From: Owenweeksia sp048267305
Lineage (GTDB): Bacteria > Bacteroidota > Bacteroidia > Flavobacteriales > Schleiferiaceae
DNA length: 64,000 bases
Assembly: GCA_048267305.1 (NCBI GenBank)
Contig: JBLWXT010000022.1
Location: forward strand, 1 to 64,000
Reading direction: 5' to 3'
The notes under the pieces are model-generated. The model saw only the letters and a list, made by a program, of their open reading frames with translations, was not told the origin of the DNA and did not search any database. The first letter of the stretch is position 1; each line of letters starts with the position of its first letter. A program made the translations under genes and the position numbers. Shown here one piece after another: positions 51,653 to 60,767 of this stretch.

Positions 51653-53905
51653 CTAAACAGTCTGCAAGGCATCGTTATAGCTTGCTGTGGCCTTATTCAA
51701 ATTTTCAGAAAGAGATTTTAACCAAATGAGTTGATTGGACATTAAATACGCTTCCTGCAACTGGTGTAAGGTACCTGTATTCATTTGTGTGTATCCCTTT
51801 TGGATGTTTTCATCTCTTTTATGCGATAGATCGTGAAAGGTTTTCAGCAGGGTTTCCTGAGCATCTTTAATAGATGTTGTATCTGCTTCATGCTTAGGAG
51901 AAACGCCTTCTAATAAAGCACAGGATTTTTGTAGGGTATCAGCAATTTTTAAAATGATAACATCAAACTCTTTTGATGCCGCTGTGGTTTTATGGTTAAT
52001 GATAAAGCTACCAATGGAGGCTATGGCCGAAACCATGGTTTGGTTTAAGGTAACCAGGTTGTAGATTAACTGAAATTCCTTCTGCTTTGATTTAGGATCC
52101 TGGGTTAGCCGTTGAAAAGCAGCGTTTAAATTACTTACAGCTAAAAACACCTCTTTTCGAGCTACTTTATAAGCCAGCAGGTTTTGATTTTTATCATGAT
52201 ATAGATCTTTTGTAGCCAGTATGTAGGTGTTGTTTTTCTTGATGGCGTTTAGCAATACATCCTTTAAATTGTAAACTTCCCAGCTTGGCCATAAGGTATA
52301 ATTGGCAACTATGGCTATAGTGGCTCCTATAATGGTATCTATAACGCGATATTGGATTACCTCAAAGGCATTGGGGTTGATGAGCGAGTAAACAAAAATG
52401 ATGTTTATGGTAATTAGGGCCGCAGCAGACTTATAGTTTTGCTGAATCAGTGCAAATGCCAGCGTTAGTGAGATAACGGCCAATACCCCGTACACAATTA
52501 CATTTTGCGTTAACAGTACAATGCTAATGGCTATAACGGCACCTATGAGTGTTCCTACAATACGGTCTTTGGAGCGCTCTTTAGTTAGGCCATAACTTGG
52601 CCTCATGATCACGATAATAGTTAGGAGAATCCAATAGGTGTTGTGAATGTCTAAAGCCGTGCCTAACCCAAATGCAAAAACCATGGCTACTGTAAACCTA
52701 AGTGCATGCCTGAATAGGTTTGAGTTGAAGCTAAAATTTTGGACGATAACGTTTAAGCGGTATTCCTGCAGGGTTAAAAACTGAGTTGCATCCTGACGTT
52801 TTAAGGAAACTTTGGAGGCCTCTTTTACATTGGCCATTACTCGCCTGATGGCCCTGGTTTCCTGTAGCAGCTGTTCCTGATAATCGTATAGATTTCTCAA
52901 TACCAGCGCCCCTTCACGTGCCTTCGGGAGCTTTACATCTTCAACATATTCCGATATGGCCTTATTAGCTTTTGACAAAGCCTTTGACAAAGAGCTTTTG
53001 TTGGGGAGTTTATGATTTTGAATAAGTAGCTCCGAGAGTTTAATGAGGTGGTTACCTAATACCTTATTTAAGTTTTTAGAAGCTTTGAGGTATTTCTTTT
53101 TATCACTGAATAGTCTGTCTATTTCATCGTAGTCGAGGTGCTTTGCCTCTATAAGTTCAAATATGTTTACCGATGACAAAAAGATCAGCAGTATTTTTTC
53201 ATCGTAATGCGAACGTCCTGATCGCTTCCGTCCTGTAAATAATACCTCTCTTAAGGTTTCGTGCTTTTCATTAATTTGGGTTTGGTATAGCAGTGCCTGC
53301 TGCATCAGCACTTCCCGCTCACTCTTCTTTGTTAACAGTCGGGCTCTTAATTTTAAATATTGACCAATAAGCAGCAGCGTGTCTGATAGCAGTTGGTTGT
53401 TGTCCTTTTTAGGTGCCAGTTTTTGAAAAGTGAAGGATACTACCAGATACCACAGCCCGCCAACGCCCATCAACGCTATATGGGTTAAAATTTCCGCAGC
53501 CGTTTCTCTTTGAATGGCAAAGGAAATCACCATTGCCAATAAGCCTGAAAATGAAACTAATGACGCCCTAAATCCGTAGATGGATAAAAAGGAAACTATA
53601 AAGGAAATTATAGCCATGGCCACCAGTAAAAATATAAAGTAGGGCTTTAAAAAGAGGATGATGGCCGTAATGAGCATGGTTAAACCAATGCTAATCAAAA
53701 TGGCGTTGACTTTTCGTTTTAAACTGCCCGGGATATCACCCGGTGCATTTAAAAACGCACCCATTACTATAGCAGGAGCAAACTGCGAATAGCCTAGACC
53801 GTATAGAACAGCCAGGGGTGCAACCACAGCAAAGGTCAGCCTGATGCCTCGGTAAAAGTTGGAGCCTTTTAAAAAGAGCTCAATGTTTTTCAGAAGTGTG
53901 TTCAA
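51653..53905 (-). CDS. FUSC family membrane protein (YccS-like)
   Basis: A 750-residue protein with two hydrophobic blocks, about residues 20-165 and 415-540, each of six short helices, divided by a large cytosolic helical part. RGIRLTFAVVAPLAVLYGLGYSQFAPAIVMGAF and TYWILLTIIVIMRPSYGLTKERSKDRIVGTLIGAVIA are typical of the FUSC/YccS/YhfK family of fusaric-acid-resistance-like proteins. An efflux or envelope-stress role is presumed. Monocistronic, starting 83 bases after the S41 protease gene's end. Confidence 0.85.
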   Translation of the reverse strand: MNTLLKNIELFLKGSNFYRGIRLTFAVVAPLAVLYGLGYSQFAPAIVMGAFLNAPGDIPGSLKRKVNAILISIGLTMLITAIILFLKPYFIFLLVAMAIISFIVSFLSIYGFRASLVSFSGLLAMVISFAIQRETAAEILTHIALMGVGGLWYLVVSFTFQKLAPKKDNNQLLSDTLLLIGQYLKLRARLLTKKSEREVLMQQALLYQTQINEKHETLREVLFTGRKRSGRSHYDEKILLIFLSSVNIFELIEAKHLDYDEIDRLFSDKKKYLKASKNLNKVLGNHLIKLSELLIQNHKLPNKSSLSKALSKANKAISEYVEDVKLPKAREGALVLRNLYDYQEQLLQETRAIRRVMANVKEASKVSLKRQDATQFLTLQEYRLNVIVQNFSFNSNLFRHALRFTVAMVFAFGLGTALDIHNTYWILLTIIVIMRPSYGLTKERSKDRIVGTLIGAVIAISIVLLTQNVIVYGVLAVISLTLAFALIQQNYKSAAALITINIIFVYSLINPNAFEVIQYRVIDTIIGATIAIVANYTLWPSWEVYNLKDVLLNAIKKNNTYILATKDLYHDKNQNLLAYKVARKEVFLAVSNLNAAFQRLTQDPKSKQKEFQLIYNLVTLNQTMVSAIASIGSFIINHKTTAASKEFDVIILKIADTLQKSCALLEGVSPKHEADTTSIKDAQETLLKTFHDLSHKRDENIQKGYTQMNTGTLHQLQEAYLMSNQLIWLKSLSENLNKATASYNDALQTV

Positions 53906-53988
53906 CTAATACTACTTTTTGTGATCTGGTGACAAATGTGGTGCTGCTATTGTTTCTTCCATGTTGGGATTATCTTCTGGTTCATATT

Positions 53989-55785
53989 TTATCTCAAAAA
54001 CTGCAATGCCATTTGCAGTTGGCTGTCTGTTTCCTTTAACTCATTAAACATCTTGGTTTGTTTTACCTCAATATCGGGTTGAACGCCAATGCCATCATAC
54101 AATTCGCCATTGGGCTGAAAGGATACTATAGACGAAAGTCTGATTTCAATCAGAGAATTGTTCAACTGGTAAGACCTTGATCTTCCGCTTCCGCCACCGC
54201 TGGCAGTTCCCATCAGTGTAACTCCATCTATTTCCTTTAGGGTGGATAAAAATATGTCAGTGGCAGAAAAGCAGCCTTCATTCATCAATACAACAATAGG
54301 GGTGTGGCTGAATTTTGGTTTTTTGGCTCCCTCTATATACAAGTAATAACAGGGCGTGTAAAGGCTATCATTTAGTGGAATGCTTTGGGAAAAATTTGCT
54401 GACCACAATTTCAAATTAAGTTTATCGTCTTCTTCAAAATGCTCATCTTCCATTTGGTAAAGGTATCTGTCACTTAAGTCGTGATTTTTAGAAGGATTAT
54501 TACTGCGTAACCTGGCTACATTACCCACTACAAAACCTTGTACATTGCTAATTAGCTGTGGTGCCAGGGCCATCAAAATATCTCTTTGCCCTCCGCCATT
54601 ATCTCTTACATCTATAATCAGTCCCTTCAAATTTTTTAATTGATTCAGAGGTAATTCATTTCGATTATCGCCCCTAAGGGGCACCATTGATTTGATTTTC
54701 AGATAGCCAATATTGTCATAATGCCTAACCTCAAAAGGCTCATAATTTTTTCTTTCCTCAAGCAGTGCTGCTATTTGAGTGGGACTCATGTTTTTCCTGG
54801 TCATATATTCTTGCATATCAAGCACCAGGGTTTTTGTTTTGCTATCATCTGATGCCAGTATTATGGTAAGTTTTTTATCAATTGATCCATTGAGTTTGAG
54901 AATTTCGCCAATCCGGCTAAGGCGAGATACCTGTACTCTCTCCTTGTACTGCGGAGAAGCATTGGAAGTGAAATATTCTTCTGAAGTGGCTAATAGTTTG
55001 GATACCGAAATACCATTTATGGATTGGAGATAGGGATAGCCATCGGATAGCAGTTTTCCGTTTTTTGTGCAAACAACCTTATCATTAAATGAACTTACGG
55101 AGAAAGGCAAAACGCCACCTTCCTTAAAATTCACATTGTGAATTCGCGAATGCCCATCCCCAAATTTATTCAATAGCTGCCCTAGCTTTAAAGCCAAATC
55201 ATAAGTGCTGATTTCATCAGCCAAGCCTTCTTTTAGCAACTGAATTTCCCGCTTGAGATTTACATCATTCAAAAAAGCATAGGAGTATTTGTTCTGAATG
55301 ATGGTTTGCAATTGGTTGATATCTTCAATGGCTTGCTGTTTGGAAAGCATAAGGTGAATGTCAATGTCCTTGTCATAGGTAGATTCAAAATGCTCCCTGG
55401 CCAGGGCCCGTTTTTCCTCATCAAACGTCAATACCATAACCACTACTTCGCCCTTTTCATTTTTAAGGGTAAAGTTTTCCTTTTGCCTGGGATAAACATT
55501 TAGCTTGTGCAGATATTCTACAAGATCTTCCGAAAACCTTTGTTTCCACTTTCCTTCAAAGTTTTCCTGAAATTGGTTTACCAAATCAACCACTTTTAAA
55601 GTGTCTAGCATTAACCACTCATATTCCTTTTCATCCAGTGTTACGAAGATGTTTTCAGCCTTAAAATCTATTTTGCTGAACGCTGCAGTTCCCTCTTCGG
55701 CAAGTGCGATGTTGTTTTGAGCCTTAATAAAACTGAAGGACAAAATCAGGGGGAGTAGAAATGAGAGATAATGAACTTTCGTCAT
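53989..55785 (-). CDS. exported S41 family C-terminal processing peptidase
   Basis: A 598-residue secreted protein (signal MTKVHYLSFLLPLILSFSFIKA). A helical N-terminal region is followed by a PDZ-like part and the tail-specific protease core: GLIIDVRDNGGGQRDIL (about 400-416), then MNEGCFSATDIFLSTLKEIDGVTLMGTASGGGSGRS, where Ser of CFSATD is the expected nucleophile. The lysine of the Ser-Lys dyad is not obvious. The family cleaves proteins from their C-terminal tails in the periplasm. The start is the first ATG with a proper signal. Confidence 0.82.
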   Translation of the reverse strand: MTKVHYLSFLLPLILSFSFIKAQNNIALAEEGTAAFSKIDFKAENIFVTLDEKEYEWLMLDTLKVVDLVNQFQENFEGKWKQRFSEDLVEYLHKLNVYPRQKENFTLKNEKGEVVVMVLTFDEEKRALAREHFESTYDKDIDIHLMLSKQQAIEDINQLQTIIQNKYSYAFLNDVNLKREIQLLKEGLADEISTYDLALKLGQLLNKFGDGHSRIHNVNFKEGGVLPFSVSSFNDKVVCTKNGKLLSDGYPYLQSINGISVSKLLATSEEYFTSNASPQYKERVQVSRLSRIGEILKLNGSIDKKLTIILASDDSKTKTLVLDMQEYMTRKNMSPTQIAALLEERKNYEPFEVRHYDNIGYLKIKSMVPLRGDNRNELPLNQLKNLKGLIIDVRDNGGGQRDILMALAPQLISNVQGFVVGNVARLRSNNPSKNHDLSDRYLYQMEDEHFEEDDKLNLKLWSANFSQSIPLNDSLYTPCYYLYIEGAKKPKFSHTPIVVLMNEGCFSATDIFLSTLKEIDGVTLMGTASGGGSGRSRSYQLNNSLIEIRLSSIVSFQPNGELYDGIGVQPDIEVKQTKMFNELKETDSQLQMALQFLR

Positions 55786-55915
55786 TTTTATTTTTTAAAG
55801 GGATAATAATGCATCGGTGAGTTTGGTTCTGCCGGATGCACAACCCTGTATACTCCGCTAATTTACATTACTGTCAGGAGAGATTAATATGGACAGCCTG
55901 TGAGCAGCGTCACTT

Positions 55916-56323
55916 TTATTTCAATTCATCCACATCGTCAATAAAATAACAATGTTCCCATTGTTTCATTCCAATTTTTGGATAATAGTCTACCGCCTTT
56001 GGTGCTGCCAATAAAATCAATTTTGCTTTTGGGGTTTCCATTTTGGTGCGCCTGATCAGTTCTTTACCAATCCCTTGTTTTTGATACGCTTGGTCAACTG
56101 CCAAGTCTGATAAGTATGTGCAGTATAGAAAATCTGTTAAAGACCTTGCAACACCAATTAAGACCTTATTTTGCCGGGCAGTAATAATTAAATTCCCATG
56201 TTCCAGCATTTTCGATATTTTTTCCGGATCATTTACAGGTCTTCTTTCTCCTAAAGTTGATTTATTGAGTATCTCAATAAACTCTTCTGAGCTCAGGTTT
56301 TTTTCAATTTGGTAAGTAATCAT
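55916..56323 (-). CDS. GNAT family N-acetyltransferase (second of pair)
   Basis: A 135-residue acetyltransferase: LGVARSLTDFLYCTYLSDLAVDQAYQKQGIGKELIRRTKMETP, the acetyl-CoA-binding motif A with QKQGIGKEL. Ends with YYPKIGMKQWEHCYFIDD. Its ATG overlaps the stop of the first GNAT gene by four bases, so the two are coupled. Acceptor unknown. Confidence 0.85.
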   Translation of the reverse strand: MITYQIEKNLSSEEFIEILNKSTLGERRPVNDPEKISKMLEHGNLIITARQNKVLIGVARSLTDFLYCTYLSDLAVDQAYQKQGIGKELIRRTKMETPKAKLILLAAPKAVDYYPKIGMKQWEHCYFIDDVDELK

Positions 56324-56787
56324 TGCTGTAGCCTTATTTGTTTTTTATAAAAAATATCATCGATGGGATTAGCTATAAAACCTGAAGGCAACATGTCTCT
56401 ATTAATTTTCTCAAAGCCATTCTTTTCATAGAATTTATGGGCTGCTTCAAATTGGCTCATCGTTCCTAAGTAAATGTAACAAATACCTTCTGCAGCACAC
56501 CACTCATAAACCTTATGTAAGAGTAATTGGGCTGTGCCAAATCCTGTACCTCTGTACTGTTTTTTAACAAACATACTTTTTAGAACGCAAGTAGTACTAT
56601 CAATTTTAAGTAGGCCAATGGTGCCAATTATTTCCATTTGGTGTAATGCCACCCAATATTTATCAAGAGCTTGTTGCGTAGATTTATTGGTAGTAGAAAT
56701 GGGTGCCTCAAATTCATTGGCTATGTCGTGTATCAGTTTGTCAATTCCATTTTGATAAACTTCTGTAAACGGATGAATTTTTATCAT
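56320..56787 (-). CDS. GNAT family N-acetyltransferase (first of pair)
   Basis: A 155-residue acetyltransferase with CVLKSMFVKKQYRGTGFGTAQLLLHKVYEWC (motif A: QYRGTGFGTAQ) and FYEKNGFEKINR. Acts on an unidentified amine or N-terminus. Its stop overlaps the next gene's start (ATGA). The upstream region carries the tandem TACTTTTG boxes at 56892-56908. Confidence 0.87.
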   Translation of the reverse strand: MIKIHPFTEVYQNGIDKLIHDIANEFEAPISTTNKSTQQALDKYWVALHQMEIIGTIGLLKIDSTTCVLKSMFVKKQYRGTGFGTAQLLLHKVYEWCAAEGICYIYLGTMSQFEAAHKFYEKNGFEKINRDMLPSGFIANPIDDIFYKKQIRLQQ

Positions 56788-56891
56788 AGTAATTTCCCGT
56801 GTGCTTATTGCGAGTTTGATGAAGCCATACAGAGCCTTGGATGCGTTGTCTGCTTCGCTTTACTGCGAGTTAAGTTTTTGACGAGGGCAAT

Positions 56892-56908
56892 CAAAAGTAT
56901 CAAAAGTA
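56892..56908 (-). promoter_or_regulatory. tandem -7-like boxes upstream of the GNAT pair
   Basis: On the minus strand two TACTTTTG boxes (matching TAnnTTTG) lie 9 bases apart, about 105 bases before the GNAT start. A 20-of-21 match of the surrounding sequence occurs at 62391-62411, likewise upstream of a minus-strand gene. Confidence 0.45.
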
Positions 56909-56955
56909 AACGGGCTTAATCGGTGTGGGCCAATGCCCTTAGTATTTGTAAGGCA

Positions 56956-57070
56956 GTAATTTAAATAGCAGGGGAAGGCTAATAGCGAATCACTACCATT
57001 ATTGGGTTTTGAAAAGTGCGGCTGTAAAAACTTGTGATAGTAGGGGAGGTCTTTAGCTGCTTAATGTATG
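56956..57070. repeat. dispersed intergenic repeat, copy B
   Basis: The second copy of the element at 51455-51568, with the same ordered blocks (AGCGAATCAC, GGGTTTT, AAAAGTGCGGCT, AAACTTGT, TTTAGC). Located in the gap between the FmdE-like gene and the GNAT pair. Confidence 0.55.
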
Positions 57071-57154
57071 TCATTCAGAAGATGCTATTTATTTTCACAT
57101 CTCATTCCTTGTTTCGCTTAAACCTGGATTTGCGCGCTTTTGAAAATGTATGGA

Positions 57155-57805
57155 CTATTTGCAATCGGAGAGATGCTTATTTAAAATATCCGTCTTTAAG
57201 TAGTTGTTTTTGGTTTTGGGGCTCCATTCAAAATTTGAAATTGCCTTTACCGTAAAGAGTTTATTCGGGTTTGAATGGATTAAGGTTTGTGTAAAGTCGT
57301 CCTCCAATTTTCTTAGATGGTCAATATCGCAGGGGGATAGATTTTGCTGAATGGCAATGTTTCCCAGGCTGTCTATTTCGGGAGGCTTAACACCAGCGTT
57401 GATGGTAACCGAAACTGTTTTTAAATTGTCTATTCGCTGAATAATGTAAAGTCCTTCAAAGGCAGTATCTACATAAAAAGTGTTGAATTGATATCGGCCG
57501 CCTGTTAAGTAAATGGCAACATCCGTAAGGCAAGGGGATGGTTTGCTAACAATTCGCAGGTTGGTTCTGTCAATTGCTTGATCTGGGTATAGCTCTGCCA
57601 TGGCCTGTTGCATTGCCAGTGCGCCTACCATCAGCCCATCGCACAGGTGTCCGTGAAACTTCTCTAAATCATCAATGGAAATAGTTTGTACATGGGCTAA
57701 TCGGCCTTTTGAAAAATTGGTATCTATCGTTTTAAACGATGGATATTCTTTGGTATCCGTACAGGCAGTTAAGGCGATGAGTAAGATGAGGGTCAGGTGT
57801 TTCAA
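57155..57805 (-). CDS. FmdE-domain lipoprotein
   Basis: A 216-residue protein with lipobox LTAC (Cys15), then the FmdE motif FHGHLCDGLMVGALAMQQAM (His51, His53, Cys55) and RIVSKPSPCLTDVAIYLTGGRYQFNTFYVD. FmdE/FwdE domains occur in formylmethanofuran dehydrogenase and in many lone metal-binding proteins; here it is anchored in the envelope. Overlaps the ArsG-like gene by 4 bases and is the last gene of the 8-gene operon. A role in metal or organoarsenical handling is inferred from neighbours. Confidence 0.8.
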   Translation of the reverse strand: MKHLTLILLIALTACTDTKEYPSFKTIDTNFSKGRLAHVQTISIDDLEKFHGHLCDGLMVGALAMQQAMAELYPDQAIDRTNLRIVSKPSPCLTDVAIYLTGGRYQFNTFYVDTAFEGLYIIQRIDNLKTVSVTINAGVKPPEIDSLGNIAIQQNLSPCDIDHLRKLEDDFTQTLIHSNPNKLFTVKAISNFEWSPKTKNNYLKTDILNKHLSDCK

Positions 57806-58509
57806 ATGATATGAAAATAAATGTTGATGTAATACAATCCGGTGAGGATGAAAACTACGCCAGCCATAAGGCGCATCACTTTTTCCACTTTGGTAACGGC
57901 TTTAAAATACATGCCAAGTTTTTCCATACTGAAGGCAATAACAAAGGCAAAGAGAATAACGGGCAAACCTGTGCCAACAGAAAATACAACAGGCAATATT
58001 AATCCGGCACTTTCGGAAAGGGTCATGGGAATGAGCATGGCGAAAAACAAGGCACCACTATAGGGGCAAAAAGCCAGGGCAAAGAGGGCGCCTAAAAGGA
58101 ACGACCCCAGTAAACCTTTGGTTTTAAACTTGTCTGAAAGCCTGTCTGTAAAATTTCCTCCCTTGATGAAATTGAGCTTTATGACATCCAGCATGATTAA
58201 ACCAATAACAATCAGCACAAAGCCGATATATTTCTCACCATTGCCCTGAAAGAGCTTCGCGATTTGAAATTTACTCGCTCCGAAATAGATAATGGCGCCA
58301 ATAAGGGTATATGAAAACACGCGCCCCAAGGTGTACAGCAATCCGCTTAGGAGAACCTTTTTTTTGTTGGTGATGGTTTTTGCAATGAAAGCTGTGGCCG
58401 TAACATTGGTAGCCAAAGGACAAGGTGCAATGGCCGTTAGCAAGCCCAGTGCAAAGGCGGCCAAAATGGGTGCGTCTTTGTTTTGCGCCAATTCATTGAT
58501 CCAATCCAT
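57802..58509 (-). CDS. ArsG-like / CcdA-fold membrane transporter
   Basis: A 235-residue protein with six helices and the DsbD/CcdA-fold: LLTAIAPCPLATNVTATAF (Cys30) and FALAFCPYSGALFF (Cys148) give the paired cysteines of a thiol-redox transporter. Proteins of this exact type occur with ArsF and are annotated as aromatic aminobenzylarsenical efflux permeases. Three bases separate it from the ArsF-like gene, and it overlaps the FmdE gene by 4. Confidence 0.82.
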   Translation of the reverse strand: MDWINELAQNKDAPILAAFALGLLTAIAPCPLATNVTATAFIAKTITNKKKVLLSGLLYTLGRVFSYTLIGAIIYFGASKFQIAKLFQGNGEKYIGFVLIVIGLIMLDVIKLNFIKGGNFTDRLSDKFKTKGLLGSFLLGALFALAFCPYSGALFFAMLIPMTLSESAGLILPVVFSVGTGLPVILFAFVIAFSMEKLGMYFKAVTKVEKVMRLMAGVVFILTGLYYINIYFHII

Positions 58510-58512
58510 GGG

Positions 58513-58926
58513 CTATGATTTTTGGAAAGCTTCAATTTCCTTCTTCAGGCCTTCTTTAAATTTCTCTTCATCCATCGCATTCATAAAGGCAAATTCGGTG
58601 AGGTTTTTTCTGGCTCCTGTTGCCGGATTATACAAATACAAGGCGGTTCCAAAAGCTTCGAATTCTTCGGCTTTCGCTTCATTTTTTTTATCGTCTATAT
58701 TCACCAGTGAAAAGGGAATGTTTGGGTAATCCTTCAGCACTTTACGGCTCAGCTCTTCAATTTTATTGCAGGTCATGCAGCGGTGTTCTGAATGAAACTG
58801 AATGACTTCAATGCTTGCTGCCTTGGTAGACGAGGTTTTTGGGTTGTTTTGGGCTTCGCTGCTGCATGCAGTAAAAAGTACAATTGCCAGTGTGGATAAT
58901 GATAAAAAGATGTTTTTTGCGTACAT
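58513..58926 (-). CDS. ArsF-like thioredoxin-fold lipoprotein
   Basis: With the ATG at 58926 this is 137 residues (an upstream frame adds about 50 residues without a signal). Lipobox LFTAC (Cys21), a linker, then QFHSEHRCMTCNKIEELS with CxxC Cys50/Cys53 and FLVNIDDKKN-like strands of a thioredoxin fold. It resembles the nitrophenyl compound nitroreductase subunit ArsF group. It likely passes electrons through ArsG-like CcdA. Preceded by the DinB gene 13 bases upstream. Confidence 0.82.
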   Translation of the reverse strand: MYAKNIFLSLSTLAIVLFTACSSEAQNNPKTSSTKAASIEVIQFHSEHRCMTCNKIEELSRKVLKDYPNIPFSLVNIDDKKNEAKAEEFEAFGTALYLYNPATGARKNLTEFAFMNAMDEEKFKEGLKKEIEAFQKS

Positions 58927-58939
58927 GGTTTTATTGGTT

Positions 58940-59398
58940 TTAAACGGTTCCGTATTTGTGGATGATGGCCATTTGTCCTGCGTGGTAGGCAGTGTGAGAA
59001 ACAATTCTGCCGAAAGCCTCGGCCCGTGTTTTAGTGCCAAATTCCCTGGTGGTAATGCTGGTTTCCCAATCTTCATCCGTTTGTTTTTCTACAATGGATT
59101 TGAGCTTTTCAAACGATTCGGTGACATAGGCTGTAAGCGACTCTAAATCTGTCCAATGGCCTGTATCTCTCTTGTCAATCACCGTTTTGGCGATAACCTT
59201 CACTGTGCTGTCACCAAATACATTTTTGGCAAAAAGCAATTCCACATCGCCAATGTGGCGTATCAGAAAGCCAACAGAGTTGGGTGAGTTGCCAAGTGTT
59301 TTAGGCAAGTCATCAGCTGTGATATTTTTCAATTGGTTGGTAAAGCGCGTGCGCGCCTCTATCCATAAATCGAGTAAGACTTGTGTTTTTGTGTTCAT
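58940..59398 (-). CDS. DinB family protein
   Basis: A 152-residue four-helix bundle with metal ligands typical of DinB/YfiT: GFLIRHIGDVELL (His about 49), and SHTAYHAGQMAIIHKYG with two His (about 134 and 138). The family includes metal-dependent thiol transferases (for bacillithiol or mycothiol) and many proteins of unknown role. Start overlaps the permease stop by 4 bases, and it sits in the ars-like operon, suggesting a thiol-related function. Confidence 0.87.
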   Translation of the reverse strand: MNTKTQVLLDLWIEARTRFTNQLKNITADDLPKTLGNSPNSVGFLIRHIGDVELLFAKNVFGDSTVKVIAKTVIDKRDTGHWTDLESLTAYVTESFEKLKSIVEKQTDEDWETSITTREFGTKTRAEAFGRIVSHTAYHAGQMAIIHKYGTV

Positions 59399-60369
59399 AG
59401 CACGAGGTTAAAAATGAATCCGGAGAGAATGATGAAAGAGGTAACTACGGCAAAGAAAATTCCGATCAACTTGAGGCTCATTACTTTTTTGAGCAGTGTA
59501 GCTTCGGGTATGGATAAGCCAACGGTTGCCATCATAAAGGCAATGGCGGTTCCAATGGGCACTCCTTTGGCCACAAACACCTGAATCACAGGAACAATAC
59601 CTGCGGCATTGGCATACATGGGTACTGCGAGAATTACTGCCAGTGGAACTGTCCACCATTGGCCGCCACCAAGGTATTCGCCAAAGAAGTTTTCGGGCAC
59701 ATAGCCGTGCATGGCTGCTCCAATGCCAATCCCAATAATAACGTACAGCACCACGCCTTTAACAATGTCCCAGGCATTCTGAGTGATTTCCGGCAGGCGT
59801 TGGGTAAAGGTTTGTTGCACTTCTTCATAGTCACCTTGCTGCATTTTATTGGCAAGGATTTTTTTCACCCAGTCAGAAAGCAATGGCTCAAGGTTGAACC
59901 TGCTCATTATCCAACCGCCTATGGTGCCCAGTAAAACACCGGAAATGACATATACGGCAGTGGCTTTCCATCCAAACATGCCAATGAACATGGCGATGGC
60001 CACTTCATTTACCAAAGGCGATGTAATTAAAAATGAGAAGGTAACGCCCAAAGGAATGCCACCTTGCACAAAGCCAATGAACAGAGGCACGGAAGAGCAG
60101 GAGCAAAAGGGGGTAATGGCTCCAAAAAGGGAGGCGAAGAAATACTCCAAACCGTAGAGCTTTTTACGGTGGAGGTAGTTTTTGAGCTTTTCAATGGGGA
60201 AATATGAATTGACGATACCCATGAAAAAGACGATGACGAACAGCAAAATCAGAATCTTTAGTGTATCGTACACAAAGAAGTTTAGCGCTGCTCCAAGATG
60301 CGTTTCTGCGGCAATACCAAAAACGGAGTAAATGAGCCAGTCTGCCAATTGTTGAATCCAATCGAACAT
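59395..60369 (-). CDS. ArsP-like permease (DUF318)
   Basis: A 324-residue permease with about nine helices and the family's FGAITPFCSCSSVPLFIGFVQGGIP motif (Cys89, Cys91), a repeated GVPIGTAIAFMMATVGLSIPE segment, and an MFIGMFG region. ArsP exports trivalent organoarsenicals using such cysteines; other members have unknown cargo. Located between the rhodanese (10 bases upstream) and DinB (4-base overlap). Confidence 0.88.
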   Translation of the reverse strand: MFDWIQQLADWLIYSVFGIAAETHLGAALNFFVYDTLKILILLFVIVFFMGIVNSYFPIEKLKNYLHRKKLYGLEYFFASLFGAITPFCSCSSVPLFIGFVQGGIPLGVTFSFLITSPLVNEVAIAMFIGMFGWKATAVYVISGVLLGTIGGWIMSRFNLEPLLSDWVKKILANKMQQGDYEEVQQTFTQRLPEITQNAWDIVKGVVLYVIIGIGIGAAMHGYVPENFFGEYLGGGQWWTVPLAVILAVPMYANAAGIVPVIQVFVAKGVPIGTAIAFMMATVGLSIPEATLLKKVMSLKLIGIFFAVVTSFIILSGFIFNLVL

Positions 60370-60379
60370 AGCGGTGTGT

Positions 60380-60763
60380 TTAGCAACAAGAATTAGATGA
60401 ACAGCAGGATTGGTTTAAACCAGCCTCCGATATATCACCTTTTGTAGGGAAACCTTTTTGAACCCAACGCTCCAGTCCATGTTTCATGCTGGCTACATTG
60501 GCATATCCGTGATTGACCAAATAACCTGCTGCCAGCAGGCATTTTAGGGGATCGCTACCAACTACCACAATTTTGGAGTTGAAATCTAAATCCTTATATC
60601 GTTCGTCAAACTCGTCTATGGGAATATTGATAATGTTAGGAACATCAAAAGCCAATTTAGCTACTTCATCGCGGCCTCTTATATCTACCAGTAGAGCTCC
60701 CTGTTGTATCCATGTTTGTGTGGTAGTAGGACAAATTTCAGTGACTTTAGTCTGAGTTGCCAT
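60380..60763 (-). CDS. rhodanese-like domain protein lacking the catalytic cysteine
   Basis: A 127-residue single rhodanese domain (DIRGRDEVAKLAFDVPNIINIPIDEFDERY, then GLERWVQKGFP). At the position where the CRxG catalytic loop is expected it reads IVVVGSDPLKC, Gly69 taking the Cys place, so sulfur transfer in the usual way is unlikely; Cys75 is out of the active loop. The C-terminus ends SCCSSNSCC, a cluster of four cysteines suited to metal or arsenic binding. Four bases from the thioredoxin gene. Confidence 0.85.
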   Translation of the reverse strand: MATQTKVTEICPTTTQTWIQQGALLVDIRGRDEVAKLAFDVPNIINIPIDEFDERYKDLDFNSKIVVVGSDPLKCLLAAGYLVNHGYANVASMKHGLERWVQKGFPTKGDISEAGLNQSCCSSNSCC

Positions 60764-60767
60764 GGTT

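Larger units (their letters stand above)
56788..57154. other. intergenic region with promoter-like boxes and repeat copy B
   Basis: No gene seen in 367 bases. It holds the tandem TACTTTTG boxes near 56892-56908 and the dispersed repeat copy B. The short frames on the plus strand have no support. Confidence 0.5.
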
